Source: VXMF01 sp965206775
Lineage (GTDB): Bacteria > Acidobacteriota > Terriglobia > Bryobacterales > UBA6623
NCBI GenBank assembly: GCA_965206775.1
Contig: CBDBKU010000002.1
Coordinates: forward strand, 2,294,001 to 2,358,000
DNA: 64,000 nucleotides
Reading direction: 5' to 3'
Shown here: piece by piece, positions 53,293-63,217 of the stretch
Position numbering within the stretch: the stretch's first letter is position 1
How the letters are laid out: each line of letters opens with the position of its first letter
Position numbers and translations under genes: made by a program
The notes under the pieces: model-generated
The model's database searches: none
The model's input: the letters and a program-made list of their open reading frames with translations, nothing else
What the model was told of the DNA's origin: nothing

Positions 53293-53504
53293 ATGATCGG
53301 ACGGGCAGTGAATCGCGCATGAACGACGAAGCAGTAGCAGGACCGAGCGGCCGGGGCTGCGAACGGGACGAATCGCGACCGGCGCAGTAGACTGCGGGCG
53401 CGATCCCATCGCGCGAGCCATTCCGGGGATGCGAGAACCATCAGATCGTCGACCACCGGATTGATGACAGCGAAACTCTTGACAACGCATTCGTTGTCTT
53501 CTCA

Positions 53505-53690
53505 CTGGTCGTGGAAGAAGTCCTGGCTGCGCGACTATTCACTCGCCGCTGGGTGGGCGGCAACATTTTGTTCGACCGCGATTGCGAGCTGCAGATACGG
53601 GAGTCACAAGTTCGACACCGCAACTACGTCTTGCTGACCGGACGGCGGCGCACGGGAGAGACAAGCGTTCTCCGGGAACGCGGGTGCGTC
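53505..53690 (+). pseudogene. AAA ATPase N-terminal fragment with altered Walker A
   Basis: The frame reads NILFDRDCELQIRESQVRHR, then NYVLLTGRRRTGETSVLRE. This is the start of AAA_14/AAA_35-type ATPases (FV.R..EL..L......Y.LLTG.RRTGKTSLLRE), except that the essential Walker A Lys is Glu. The frame ends soon after, so at most 60 residues remain. Confidence 0.65.
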
Positions 53691-53792
53691 TCCGGTCGAA
53701 CGTAAACACATACTCCGATCAATTGCGAACGGCCGTTCCGATTCCGCGGCGGTGCGTTGATCCCCCACCGGGCCGGCGGTTCCGGAGACCTC

Positions 53793-56303
53793 TCAGCGCA
53801 GGGAACTGTCTGGTGGCGGGACGACGGCGAAGGCGACCTGCACGACGCGGTTCCCAATCGGCTGCCCTGCCTCGTCTGTGAGGCGGACCATGAGTTCGCG
53901 GTGGTAGGTGTCCGGTGCGATCCCCGCCGAATGCGTCCGAATTGCGATCTCCGCGCTCTCGTAAGGCTGCAGAACCCCTTCCCGTGGCTCGGCGCGCAGC
54001 CACGGCGTGCCTTCGTCGAAGCGATACCGCATGATGCCGGATCCCGGGTTCGCGAGAGTCACGCGCTGCGCAGGGGCGTCCGCGATCGTAGGCGCGACGA
54101 AGGTCAGGGCGCGCGGGCTCACTCGCCCCGCAAGGGGGAGGGTAGCGATCTCGACCTGCACCGTCCCCGCGATCCTAGGGGACGACTTGGTCGGGACAAC
54201 GGTGAAATAGTATGTCTGGGCTGGGTCGAGCGCGGGCGTGGAGTTTGCCGAAATTACGAGTGTTTCGCCGGCTTCGGAGTCCGCCGAACGGAAGTCTGGA
54301 TCGAAGACCGGAGTGCTGCCGTCAGGCACGAAAGCTCGGGAAGCGGGTTCCCGCCGGGCGAAAGCCAGCAGGTTCACGTCCGCTCCGGGCGTGGATGGTT
54401 GGAAGCGAATCATAATCTCCGTTGCGCCGGGAGGGGGGACTACGCGAAACCGCTGCTCCCCTCGAGGGGCCACTGCCCGGGCCGTGTTCGGCGCGTTCCT
54501 GCGGGCATGCGAAAAGACTGCCTCGACACTGCGGGCTTGGTCCATCTCGACCGTCGCCGTCCGATCGCCGCTCCTGGAATCGCCGAGCCACTGCACGAAA
54601 TCCCATCCTTGATTTGGAGCCGCCGCCAATCGCACGCTCGAGCCGCCCGGGTAGTATCCGTCGCCGGCAGGCGCGGGCGGATCGACGATGACACTGCCAG
54701 AGGAAGGCTCGGCAACTGCGGAATCGAGATAGTACTCGGTCCGGAACCGCGCGACGAGCTCTCCTCCCTCGCTCACGTCGACTTGCCGAGCAAGCGGGCC
54801 GCCGTCCATCCATCCATCGAATCGGTACCGGCTTGGCCGGTAGCTCGAAATGGGGCGCAACTGCACTGCAGGAACCGTCACGCGCACGGGCTCGACGTAG
54901 TCGCTCGGATGGAGGGCGACGGGCCCCATTCTGTGGTTGCCATCGATGTAGAGCAGGAATGGGCCGACGGTCGAGTCGATCCGGAAGAGCGGATCGGTAG
55001 TGAAGTGAGCCCCGAATTGGTCGGCTTTCTCGGCGAGGATGCTTGCGGGGTTCGAGGACAGTCCGTGCGTGCGCCAGAGTCCCCACCTCCAGAATTTGTA
55101 CTCGCTGCCGGTCGTCGGAGTCGCACGGACGTTCACCGCCGTTCGCAACGTGTAATAGCCGTCCGGTGAGGGTGGATCGATGGTCACGGTGCCCGCGGAG
55201 GCTGGGTAGGGCGAGGCTGAAATGGAGTGCTGCACGATGAAATTGGCCTCGAACCATGTCCCTCCATCGCCCACCGTCACATTGTGTTCGCGAGCGCCGT
55301 TGTCGCTCCAACGGCCGAAGAGGTAGCGGCTGCGATCCTTGGTTTGTGGCGTTGGAGCCGCTAGGGTCTTTATGTTTCCGTGCGTCCAGTAGCGCGTGGC
55401 AGGCGTCGTGATCTGCTGGCCATTGATAACGACGTCGAGGCCCGGGGGATTCGTCGTAATCGTGGTCGGCCATGGACGTCGACCGTAGAGGCTTGCAACG
55501 CCGTAAATGTCTCCTGCCGACAGGCCCCCGTCTGTGGTGCGAATCTTGATGCCGGGAGGGATGGTCTCCAAGACGGGCAGTCCGTCGCGAGAGTGAGCGA
55601 TGGGGTGGTAGTGCATCACGGAAGCGAAATCGTACGGCCCTTCGGCGGGATGGTCGTTCGCTACGATCCACGGCATTCCGGTCTGGAAAATGGCCTCGTC
55701 GCGCACCGTCAGATAGCTGTCGCGATCGGTGCGCTGGTGTTCGTGCCACAGTCCGACGGTGTGCCCGATTTCGTGGAGGAGGAAGCTCACTCCTCCGCAA
55801 TCGTCGCCTGCTCGAACCCACCAGATCGATTGCTCCCCTCCAACCCTTCCGACGTGCGAGCGGCATCGCTCTGTTGTGGTGCTGAATCGCACATAGTCAT
55901 GCTCGTTGGTTCGGGGTAGCAGCGTGATGACTGTCTTCGTGTTCCAAGCCTCGATCGCGGCGAGGATGTCCTCTCGCGTCTCGGCCGAGAAGTCCGCGTC
56001 GATTACGTACGGAATCATCCCTTGCGGCCACAGCCTAGTCGTATAGCTGGCCGAGACATCCCTGCGCCGAGGCCACTCGCTGTTTACTGGCTTGGCAGGG
56101 CCGTGCCCTCCGGCCTTGATGGCCTCTTCGGCTGTACCCAGAACCATGTCGCCCGCATGCACCGCCCAGCCGTCCACCACCTCGTACGGCAATGCTCGGC
56201 GGTTCAGCTCGGTCGTGTCGGCCTGTGACAAGGGCGAGATCTGCGCCAATGCAACCATCGCAGTGGCGTACCACAACCCCAGTATTCGAACACCATTCGG
56301 CAT
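53793..56303 (-). CDS. Secreted astacin-like (M12A) metalloprotease with C-terminal repeat domains
   Basis: 836 aa. A signal peptide is present (ILGLWYATAMVALAQ). The catalytic domain has LLHEIGHTVGLWHEHQRTD (His177, Glu178, His181, His187 bind zinc and activate water), a Met-turn FASVMHYHP near residue 230, and starts from YTTRLWPQGMIPYVIDADF as astacins do. After about residue 270 there are at least three divergent InlB B-repeat-like modules (YLFGRWSDNGAREHNVTVGD, FDGWMDGGPLARQVDVSEGG, WDFVQWLGDSRSGDRTATVE) and a region with BACON-like sense at the end (RVSPRALTFVAPTIADAPAQ). An extracellular protein-degrading or surface-modifying role is likely. Confidence 0.9.
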   Translation of the reverse strand: MPNGVRILGLWYATAMVALAQISPLSQADTTELNRRALPYEVVDGWAVHAGDMVLGTAEEAIKAGGHGPAKPVNSEWPRRRDVSASYTTRLWPQGMIPYVIDADFSAETREDILAAIEAWNTKTVITLLPRTNEHDYVRFSTTTERCRSHVGRVGGEQSIWWVRAGDDCGGVSFLLHEIGHTVGLWHEHQRTDRDSYLTVRDEAIFQTGMPWIVANDHPAEGPYDFASVMHYHPIAHSRDGLPVLETIPPGIKIRTTDGGLSAGDIYGVASLYGRRPWPTTITTNPPGLDVVINGQQITTPATRYWTHGNIKTLAAPTPQTKDRSRYLFGRWSDNGAREHNVTVGDGGTWFEANFIVQHSISASPYPASAGTVTIDPPSPDGYYTLRTAVNVRATPTTGSEYKFWRWGLWRTHGLSSNPASILAEKADQFGAHFTTDPLFRIDSTVGPFLLYIDGNHRMGPVALHPSDYVEPVRVTVPAVQLRPISSYRPSRYRFDGWMDGGPLARQVDVSEGGELVARFRTEYYLDSAVAEPSSGSVIVDPPAPAGDGYYPGGSSVRLAAAPNQGWDFVQWLGDSRSGDRTATVEMDQARSVEAVFSHARRNAPNTARAVAPRGEQRFRVVPPPGATEIMIRFQPSTPGADVNLLAFARREPASRAFVPDGSTPVFDPDFRSADSEAGETLVISANSTPALDPAQTYYFTVVPTKSSPRIAGTVQVEIATLPLAGRVSPRALTFVAPTIADAPAQRVTLANPGSGIMRYRFDEGTPWLRAEPREGVLQPYESAEIAIRTHSAGIAPDTYHRELMVRLTDEAGQPIGNRVVQVAFAVVPPPDSSLR

Positions 56304-56799
56304 AGCCTAGCTCTTCGGCCGGAGGCCTTTGGTCCAAGCATGGACCTGCGCTTCTCAGGAAGCAGCGGACAAGACCCTACCATATCAACCACACTCGTTG
56401 CGACCATGCGATCAGTGTTATTCCGCGACTTTCCGGTCGGAGTCCACAAATGCGGCATTTGCTCGCCATTTTGGTTTGGCGTGGAGCGACACCGGCGGCG
56501 CCCGACCTGTACCTTTCTGGGGTCTGCGGGAATGCTGGATGCGCTACTGGTGAAGTCCCCGAGGGGTGTTCGGTCCGGAAATAATCGGTCTGCGCAATCG
56601 CGTTGATCGGGGCAGATGATCGATGGCAGTGACCAGGCGGGCGTCCGCCTGATGCAGCGCATTTTCAGACCGGTGGCGCGCAGGAACCCGGAAGCGAGCT
56701 GCGGTCTCGCGGCTGGGTAGTGCCTAGGGGGGACTGACGCTTCTGGGAACCAGCGAGGGAACGTCCGAATTCGCACTTGTATGGTAGTATGGCATTGTT
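56304..56799. other. Intergenic region with no recognised gene
   Basis: About 500 bases between the divergent protease gene and vapB. Open frames on both strands lack family features. It must contain the promoters of both neighbours, but no clear boxes were picked. Confidence 0.45.
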
Positions 56800-57087
56800 A
56801 TGGGAATGGTCAAGGTTACGTTCTCGCTTGCGCCAGAGACGGTGGGCATGCTGAATGATGCGGCGGAACGCCTTGCGAAACCGAAGAGCCAGGTGGTCCG
56901 GGACGCTATCCACGACTATCACGCCCGCGTTGATCGTCTAAGTGAGGCGGAGCGGATTCGAATGCTAGCGGCATTGGACCAGGTCGTCTCGACTCAGCCG
57001 TCTCGGTCCGCCGCCGATGTGGAGCGAGAGCTTGAAGAAATTCGGACGAGCCGCCGTAGCGGCGGACGGCTTACGAGGGCCGAATGA
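56800..57087 (+). CDS. Ribbon-helix-helix (CopG-type) antitoxin, VapB-like
   Basis: 95 aa. VKVTFSLAPETVGMLNDAAE, then RLAKPKSQVVRDAIHDY is a standard ribbon-helix-helix DNA-binding domain. The acidic C-terminus (ADVERELEEIRTSRRSGGRL) would wrap and inhibit the toxin. ATG 56800 or 56806 can both start it. The stop overlaps the VapC ATG as ATGA. It should repress its own operon. Confidence 0.88.
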   Translation: MGMVKVTFSLAPETVGMLNDAAERLAKPKSQVVRDAIHDYHARVDRLSEAERIRMLAALDQVVSTQPSRSAADVERELEEIRTSRRSGGRLTRAE

Positions 57088-57464
57088 TTCTGCTCGACAC
57101 CTCGGTCTTGATTGACGCACTGACCGGACCCAGACGGGCGGAACCGCCGCTGCGTGCCGCCATCGAGCGCGGAGATCGTATGAAGATCCCTTCGCTTGTC
57201 TTGTTCGAATGGCGTAGGGGCCCTCGGTCGAGCATCGAGCTGGCGCTGCAAGAGAACCTGTTCCCGGCCGAGGAAGCCGTGCCCTTCGGCCCGCGGGAAT
57301 CGCTAATTGCTGCCGAGTTGTACGAGCAAGTGGCAAGCCCTAGATCCCGGGAGGTCGATCTTGCGATAGCTGCATGCGCGATCGCACTTGGTGCGGATCT
57401 GTGGACCCAGAACCTGAGGGACTTCATCGACATCCCAGGCTTGAAGGTCTATTCTCGGGGTTAA
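57084..57464 (+). CDS. vapC: VapC-like PIN-domain ribonuclease toxin
   Basis: 126 aa. MILLDTSVLIDALTG gives the first acidic residue (Asp5), FEWRRGP the conserved Glu (Glu47), and REVDLAIAACAIALGADLWT, then QNLRDFIDIPGL the other Asp residues of the PIN site. A typical type II toxin with its antitoxin directly upstream. Targets are tRNA or rRNA in characterised VapCs; not deducible here. Confidence 0.93.
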   Translation: MILLDTSVLIDALTGPRRAEPPLRAAIERGDRMKIPSLVLFEWRRGPRSSIELALQENLFPAEEAVPFGPRESLIAAELYEQVASPRSREVDLAIAACAIALGADLWTQNLRDFIDIPGLKVYSRG

Positions 57465-57639
57465 GAGCTGGCTCCTGCAAAGTTCCAACCCCGCTCTTGT
57501 CAACGGCATGCGCTTCCCGAATATCGTGACGCCAGTCCTTGGAAGCCCGCGCGTTGCGACCGTCAAGCAATGCGCTCGTTCTCGCCCTTGACCCGGTCGA
57601 TCGGATCGCACCGAAGGCCGAGGGCGCGGTCTCGACCGA

Positions 57640-57773
57640 TCCCCTCGGTCCCCATGGCGAGCGTTATTCCCGGAGCGCCGGAACCCCATCAGGTGGCCGA
57701 AAACGTGGCGTATTCTTGGAAGGAGATTCCGTCAGCGCTGTGGGAAGCGCTCAAGGCCGAAGGATACATTTGA
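57640..57773 (+). pseudogene. Aldo/keto reductase C-terminal fragment
   Basis: The frame reads MASVIPGAPEPHQVAENVAY, then SWKEIPSALWEALKAEGYI and a stop. This corresponds to the last 40 residues of aldo/keto reductases (VIPGA..P.Q..EN......LP...W..L+.EGL). Upstream sequence is not coding for the rest, so it is a remnant. Confidence 0.65.
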
Positions 57774-57903
57774 CAGGACGCTCCAACACTGTAGGACGCC
57801 CACGCCGGCTGCCGATATCCGTGGATCGAAGGCAGCAGTCCTGACGGGCGCATCCATCCGCTTTCCAATCGAGACGGGCCTACCGCCTTCGAATCTGTCC
57901 TAG

Positions 57904-60336
57904 CTAGGCGCTGAACTTCGCATCAGTGCGGCTTGGCTGGGTCGAGGCTATCTGCTCGTTTTCGCCCTCCGCGAGCCTTCCTGCGGGAAGTGCCCAGACA
58001 ATCGGAAATCCCAGGAACTGGTCCTGCTGTCTGGGCGTGCCTGCGTCGAACGCGTGGCGCCAAATCTCGAACGTCGACGTCCGCATTTTTCGATCCAAGA
58101 TCACGTTGCCGTGGCCCGAGCCTTTGAGGTGAGCGACCTCTTCGGCGTTCAGTCCCGCTTGGCCCTTTCTGGTGTTGCTGTTCTTCTCGGGGTTTGCCGC
58201 GCCCAGAACCGTCATGCGATTCCCCAGCCCGTCGCGGTAGCGGCCGGTCCAGGCAGGTGCGCTAGGGACACGATTCGCCCCGGTCCGCTCGGGCCACCAT
58301 GCCCGCGGAAAGCCGTTCGACGTCCCGGGAACCATGAATGCCATTGGGCCATCGTCCCACTCATCGATTCCGTGGCGTACGAGCGAGCCGATGTGCTGGT
58401 CGCCGTGCAGCATGATCACATCGTGCATTGGCCGCAATATGGCCAATGCACGGTCCCGAGCTGCCTGAGGCCAGCCCCCGCAATCGAGGTCCGTCAAACG
58501 GAGGTCGAGATTGGCACCCGCGTGCGTTGTGGCCTTGCAGAAGATCGTTTGCGAACACACCAGCCGGAAGTCGGCGTCCGCGCTGTCACGAGCCCAATCG
58601 TGCAAGAACGCTTCTTGACGCGGCCCGAGCAGATCCGCGCCTTCGACGTCCACGATCCCAGGGTCCCTTCGCCCCGCTGCCCGTTGCTCGGAACTCAGGA
58701 TGTCTGCGGGTCCGGTCTTGAACTTGCGGTCCTCGATGATGGCGAAGCTCGCGCCCCCATAGCGCACCTCTGTGAAGTACACCTCGATGCCGCTCTCGCA
58801 CGGTGCCGGGTCAACCGCATCCGGCAGATGGCCGGATTGGGTACGCTGCACTGCATTGACCCAGTCCACCTCCATCAGATATCCGCCCCCCTCAAAGCCC
58901 CGGCCGTCCGGCGACCGAGGCAAGGCACGCCCCCTTTGGCCCCAGATATTGCCCTGAAAGACATCGTGGTCGTCGGGAATGATGATGCTTGGGCGCTCCT
59001 TAAGAATCGATCGCCAGGTCCAACCGAACTGCCAGTACTTGCGCAGGTAGTCGATCATGGCTTCCTCGCTCGGCTTCCCGCGCGCAACGCCGAATCCGCC
59101 GTAGCCTTCATAGATTTGGTCGCCGGCGAAAAAGATCATGTCGGGGTCCTGCAGCGTTACGTTGCGCACCATCCGATGCTGCGGGAAGACCTCTCCGTGA
59201 TCGCAAGAGAAAACGCCGATCCGTAGCCGCTCCTGTTCTCGTGGGTCTTTCCGAATGAGTCCGCCCCAGTAGTGCTCCTCGTCCTGCCACGAGTAAGCGA
59301 CGCGGTAGTCGACATCGCGCGTGTCGTCCCAATCCTCGATCCGGAAGATTGCCGTGCGCGATAACCGCTCGATCGGAGCCCTGCCGATCGTCGCCCATCT
59401 GGCGCCGCGGCGAGTCTGGAGCCGAGCGGTCCATTCGTCGTCTTCACCCAGCGGCGGAAAGAGCGCCGCGAGCTTGAGTGTCCCTCGGCTCAGGGTGTAC
59501 TGAGTCCAGAGGATCGGGCCGAAGGTCTGGTCCGGGTGCGCCTCCACTTGGGAGCCTCCGACGTTCCAGTTGCGGAAACCCCACTCCACACCACTAGCTT
59601 CCGGTCCAGGCCGACCGGGCGCTTGAGCGGCCAATGCAATATTACCTGGCAATCGGGACCCATCGATGGTCTCCGTCACGTCGGTCGGGGTGCCTCCCGA
59701 TGCAGGTCTTGCGGAAAGTCTCGACTCGAAAGCCGAGCCGGCCTGGCGTACGCTGAGAGTCAATCGCACCGGAGAATCCAACGGCACCGACCCGCCAATG
59801 CTGTCCCCGCAGAAGACTCGCCCGTCGCTGCGCAAGCCGGCGGCCACTGAAGCGGCCGGATGGACCAGCGGATGTTGATATCCCGGCAGCGACCCCCGAG
59901 CACCAAAAACAAACCCGGCCCAAGTCTTCGCGACCGTCGCTCCGCCGGAGCCGGATGAGACCAGTCGAACGGTGACTTCCATTTCGAACCCGCCACCAGT
60001 TGCGACCACTTGGTGGGTGAGCAGGTGCAAGGTCCGGCCTGCCCCCGCCCGGCCGATGACCTCCGCGTCTTCCACGCGCCAGTCCTGGAGCGGGTTTGCC
60101 CAATACTCTTTACCGACCCAGATCCTGCTTCCGCGCCAACTTGATTGAAAGCTGGTAGCGCGCTCGGCAGCCGCCGTGCGAATTCGGGGCCCGAGACTAG
60201 CTGTCACCGCTCCCACCGTTTTCACAAAGTCGCGTCGGGCGATTTCGCTGGCGGCATCTCGCAGACTAGTTCCTCTGATTCTCAACAGCAGTCCTCCGGT
60301 TCGCCAATATATCAACCGGTCGAAGGCGGCTCGCAA
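57904..60336 (-). CDS. PhoD-like alkaline phosphatase/phosphodiesterase, Tat-exported
   Basis: 810 aa from ATG 60336. ARRDFVKTVGAVTASLG is a twin-arginine signal but begins about residue 33, so a later non-ATG start near 60285 may be the real one. After a beta-rich N-terminal half, the catalytic domain has LRIGVFSCDHGEV, MIFFAGDQIYEGYGG, IIIPDDHDVFQGN and IMLHGDQHIGSLVRHG, the metal ligands of PhoD-type metallophosphatases. It releases phosphate from phosphodiesters or monoesters outside the cytoplasm. It is longer than usual PhoD (about 500-600 aa) because of a lectin-like N-terminal region (TWAGFVFGARGSLPGYQHPL). Confidence 0.88.
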   Translation of the reverse strand: MRAAFDRLIYWRTGGLLLRIRGTSLRDAASEIARRDFVKTVGAVTASLGPRIRTAAAERATSFQSSWRGSRIWVGKEYWANPLQDWRVEDAEVIGRAGAGRTLHLLTHQVVATGGGFEMEVTVRLVSSGSGGATVAKTWAGFVFGARGSLPGYQHPLVHPAASVAAGLRSDGRVFCGDSIGGSVPLDSPVRLTLSVRQAGSAFESRLSARPASGGTPTDVTETIDGSRLPGNIALAAQAPGRPGPEASGVEWGFRNWNVGGSQVEAHPDQTFGPILWTQYTLSRGTLKLAALFPPLGEDDEWTARLQTRRGARWATIGRAPIERLSRTAIFRIEDWDDTRDVDYRVAYSWQDEEHYWGGLIRKDPREQERLRIGVFSCDHGEVFPQHRMVRNVTLQDPDMIFFAGDQIYEGYGGFGVARGKPSEEAMIDYLRKYWQFGWTWRSILKERPSIIIPDDHDVFQGNIWGQRGRALPRSPDGRGFEGGGYLMEVDWVNAVQRTQSGHLPDAVDPAPCESGIEVYFTEVRYGGASFAIIEDRKFKTGPADILSSEQRAAGRRDPGIVDVEGADLLGPRQEAFLHDWARDSADADFRLVCSQTIFCKATTHAGANLDLRLTDLDCGGWPQAARDRALAILRPMHDVIMLHGDQHIGSLVRHGIDEWDDGPMAFMVPGTSNGFPRAWWPERTGANRVPSAPAWTGRYRDGLGNRMTVLGAANPEKNSNTRKGQAGLNAEEVAHLKGSGHGNVILDRKMRTSTFEIWRHAFDAGTPRQQDQFLGFPIVWALPAGRLAEGENEQIASTQPSRTDAKFSA

Positions 60337-61004
60337 ACCGTTGGACTAGCTTCACTGACGAAAACCTCCGCAGAAGATCACAGACTGCCAACAGCAGCCC
60401 GGAACGGCCAAGGTTCTGACGTGCCGAGCCTAGGACGAGGCGGACCCAAGCATGTGCTGCAGTCCCGACACGGCGATCGAGGGCGGTGCAAAGCGCGGTG
60501 AACTTGTCCGAGACGCGGGGTTTCGAGAGGACGCATGCGGTGCGCGCGACGGCTCGCCGACGCAGGTTGTGGCAGCGCTTCTGAATGTCGCGCTGACGAT
60601 CCTGCCGCTGAAGGCCTCGAATATCAGCGGCGCTACGGAGTGTCTTTGCCGTAAGATCGCCTAGGCCGTCGCCGGTGGTTCCTTCTCCCCTGCGGCTCCC
60701 GGCGCTCCAGCTCTCTCCGGCTCGCGGGGAACGGGCCGTCCCTCGTGCGCCTGAGGATCCAGAAGCTTGCAATCACGTCATCTGCATTGGATCTCGCCCG
60801 GGTCCCTCACTCCGACGGAAACGATTCGCGCTACCGCATCGGACTTTGGCATTTCCCACTCTGGAGCTCGGGCACCGGGGCTCCGCGGTCCCGACTTGGT
60901 ACGATTGCGCCAGGCGGGCGTGGCGCTGGAATCAACCAGCGGCTCCTTCCAGGCGGCATCCCCAAGCGTCTCGGCCTCAGGCCAGGGACCCTTCCCTAGT
61001 TCCG
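60337..61004. other. Intergenic region with no recognised gene
   Basis: About 670 bases between phoD (minus) and the permease (plus). Frames on both strands are short and lack motifs. It presumably contains both promoters. Confidence 0.45.
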
Positions 61005-62800
61005 ATGGCCAAGGATCGACAGGATGAGAGTCGCACCGTCGACCCTGACAGGGACGGCCAGCTTGGAAACGTTCGCTACCAACCCGACGAACTGCCGGCT
61101 CCGGCGGTCGCGCTGGGTCTGGGGCTTCAGTCGGCTGTTCTCATCATCGCCAGGATCGTCGTAGTCCCCATATTCGTGGTGCGGCCGCTGGCGGAACCGA
61201 GGCCTATCTCTCATGGGTCCTGTTCGCGACGGTCTCGGTGTGCGGGCTGACCACGGTCTTGCAAGCGCTCCGACTCGGCCGCATCGGGTTGGGATACGTC
61301 GCAGTGATGGGCACCTCGCTAGCGGTCGTCGGCGTGGCCCTCACGGCGGTGGCCGAGGGCGGGCCGGCCTTGCTCGCCACCCTGGCATTGGTTACGTCGC
61401 TGGTTCCGCTGGCGTTGTCTGCGCGACTCGCGCTGTTCCGCCGGGTCCTGACTCCGACCGTTTCCGGCACGGTGATCATGCTGATTCCGGCCACATTAAT
61501 GCCGTCGGCCTTCGGCTTGCTGGAGGATGTGCCGGCCGGTACGCCGCCTGTCGCTGGTCTGCTAGTCGCCATCTCGACCCTAGCCGTCATCATCGTCATC
61601 ACGCTGAAGGGATCGACGGCGATGCGTCTCTGGTCGCCGGTGATCGGTGTGGTAGCCGGCTCGATGGTGGCGGCGATATTCGGCCTCTACGACGTGAACA
61701 GCATCGCCAACGCCTTGTGGATCGGCATTCCGGCGGCCGCGTGGCCGGGCCTGGATCTCGACTTCGGGCCGCTGTTCTGGGGACTTCTTCCGGCTTTCGT
61801 GCTCGTGTCCCTGATCAACAGCGTCCAGACGATCAGCAATGCGGTCGGCACTCAGCGGGTGTCGTGGCGCCGCCGGCGGGCGGTGGACTACCGGGCTGTG
61901 CAGCGCACGGTGGCGACCGCGGGCGTTGGTAACGTACTGTGCGGCCTGGTCGGGACAATCCCAATCACGTTGCTAACGACCAGCGTGGCGGTAACCGACC
62001 TCACCGGGGCGGCAGCGCGCCGAGTCGGCATCGCCGTCGGGGTGGTGTTCATCGCCATGGCATTGCTGCCAAAGGCGCTTGCCGCGGTGCTCGCGATACC
62101 GGGTCCGGTGGTCGCAGCCTATCTAGTGGTCCTGATGGCGTCGATTCTGCTTCTCGGGATGAAGATGGTCCTGCACGAGGGCATCGACTATCGCCACGGT
62201 CTCATCGTGGGAGTGTCGTTCTGGCTCGGTGTGGGATTTCAGTACGGTGCGATCTTTCCAGAATTCGCTCATAACTTTGCCGGAGGGCTTCTGCGGAGCG
62301 GGGTTTCGGCTGGCGGTCTCGTAGCGATCCTCTTGACGGTGCTGATGGAAGTGACGAACCCGCGCCGGAGCCGGATCGAAACGGTGCTCGATGTCTCGGC
62401 ACTGCCCAAGATCAGGGAGTTTCTTGCCGAGTTCGCATCTCGATGCAACTGGGACGAGCGGATGGCGTACCGCCTAGATGCAGTCGCCGAAGAAACGCTG
62501 CTGACTCTGAGCGAGGAGGAGTGGGACATCTTGACCTCCGGTAGCCGGCGCCTCCTGCTGACGGCGCACAAGGAAGATGGCGGCGCGGTTCTCGAGTTCC
62601 TAGCCGCGACCGGCGAGGACAACCTTCAGGACCGCCTTGCGCTGCTAGCCGAGGAGGCTGGGGAGATCCCGGCTGAACGCGAGCTCTCGCTGCGCCTCCT
62701 GCGCCATCTCGCCTCGTCGGTACGCCACGAGCAATACCACGAAACCGATATCGTGACCGTCCGCGTAGCTGCACCGGTGAAACCGGGCGGACGGCCATGA
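61005..62800 (+). pseudogene. NCS2 (xanthine/uracil-type) permease fused to a GHKL-like ATPase domain, one frameshift
   Basis: ATG 61005 starts MAKDRQDESRTVDPDRDGQL, and YQPDELPAPAVALGLGLQSA is the NCS2 start. Near 61183 the frame breaks: IVVVPIFVVR should be followed by AAGGTEAYLSWVLFATVSVC, which lies in the other frame that runs to 62800. The rest shows many membrane helices and SLINSVQTISNAVGTQRVSW, the region that in NCS2 proteins holds the substrate-contact motif. After about 62370 a soluble domain follows (SALPKIREFLAEFASRCNWD, YRLDAVAEETLLTLSEEEWD, SLRLLRHLASSVRHEQYHET) with the layout of a RsbW/HATPase_c_2 domain. The shift could be a sequence error. Confidence 0.75.
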
Positions 62801-63173
62801 GGCGGCGATGTGGTCGGATGCCTCAGCGATGGCCCCGGCGTCAACACCGTCCTCCTCTCATGTCGCCAGCGGGTGCCGCGAGCCCGGCAGGCCGTGGGTT
62901 TGACGACGGACAAGTCGCTTGAGCAGTGTGGCCGTGTTCCGGTTGTGGCGGGCAAGAAAACCAGTTCGCGAGGCATTTCCCAGCGAGCTCAGCGAGTGAC
63001 CCTATCGGCTTCCATCAAAACCGTTCCTAAGGAACGTGAAGACTTCGGAGCGAATCGAGGCTGGCCCTTCATTGGGGGAATCGCGATCGAAGACTGCGAA
63101 CTTGTCTGCGGTCTGCGCGCGGAGGTGCCTCCAGGCCTCGATACGACACTTGACAGTGCTCGGGCGAAATGCT
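62801..63173. other. Intergenic region upstream of the palindrome
   Basis: About 370 bases without a recognisable gene. One plus-strand frame is open for 124 codons but shows no family feature. Confidence 0.45.
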
Positions 63174-63216
63174 TAACTAGATAATATCAAGAAATTATCT
63201 TGATATTATCTAGTTA
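63174..63216. promoter_or_regulatory. 18-bp perfect inverted repeat abutting a start codon
   Basis: TAACTAGATAATATCAAG (63174-63191) is repeated inverted at 63199-63216 with a 7-base AAATTAT loop. It is strikingly AT-rich in GC-rich DNA and ends one base before ATG 63218. It could be a dimer-bound operator, an mRNA hairpin that blocks initiation, or both. The position fits autoregulation of the following gene pair. Confidence 0.85.
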
Positions 63217-63217
63217 C

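Noticed and set aside
53793..55866. Plus-strand and alternate minus-strand long frames over the astacin gene
   Set aside because: Arg-rich shadows; the 836-aa frame has a signal peptide, a complete zinc site and repeat domains.
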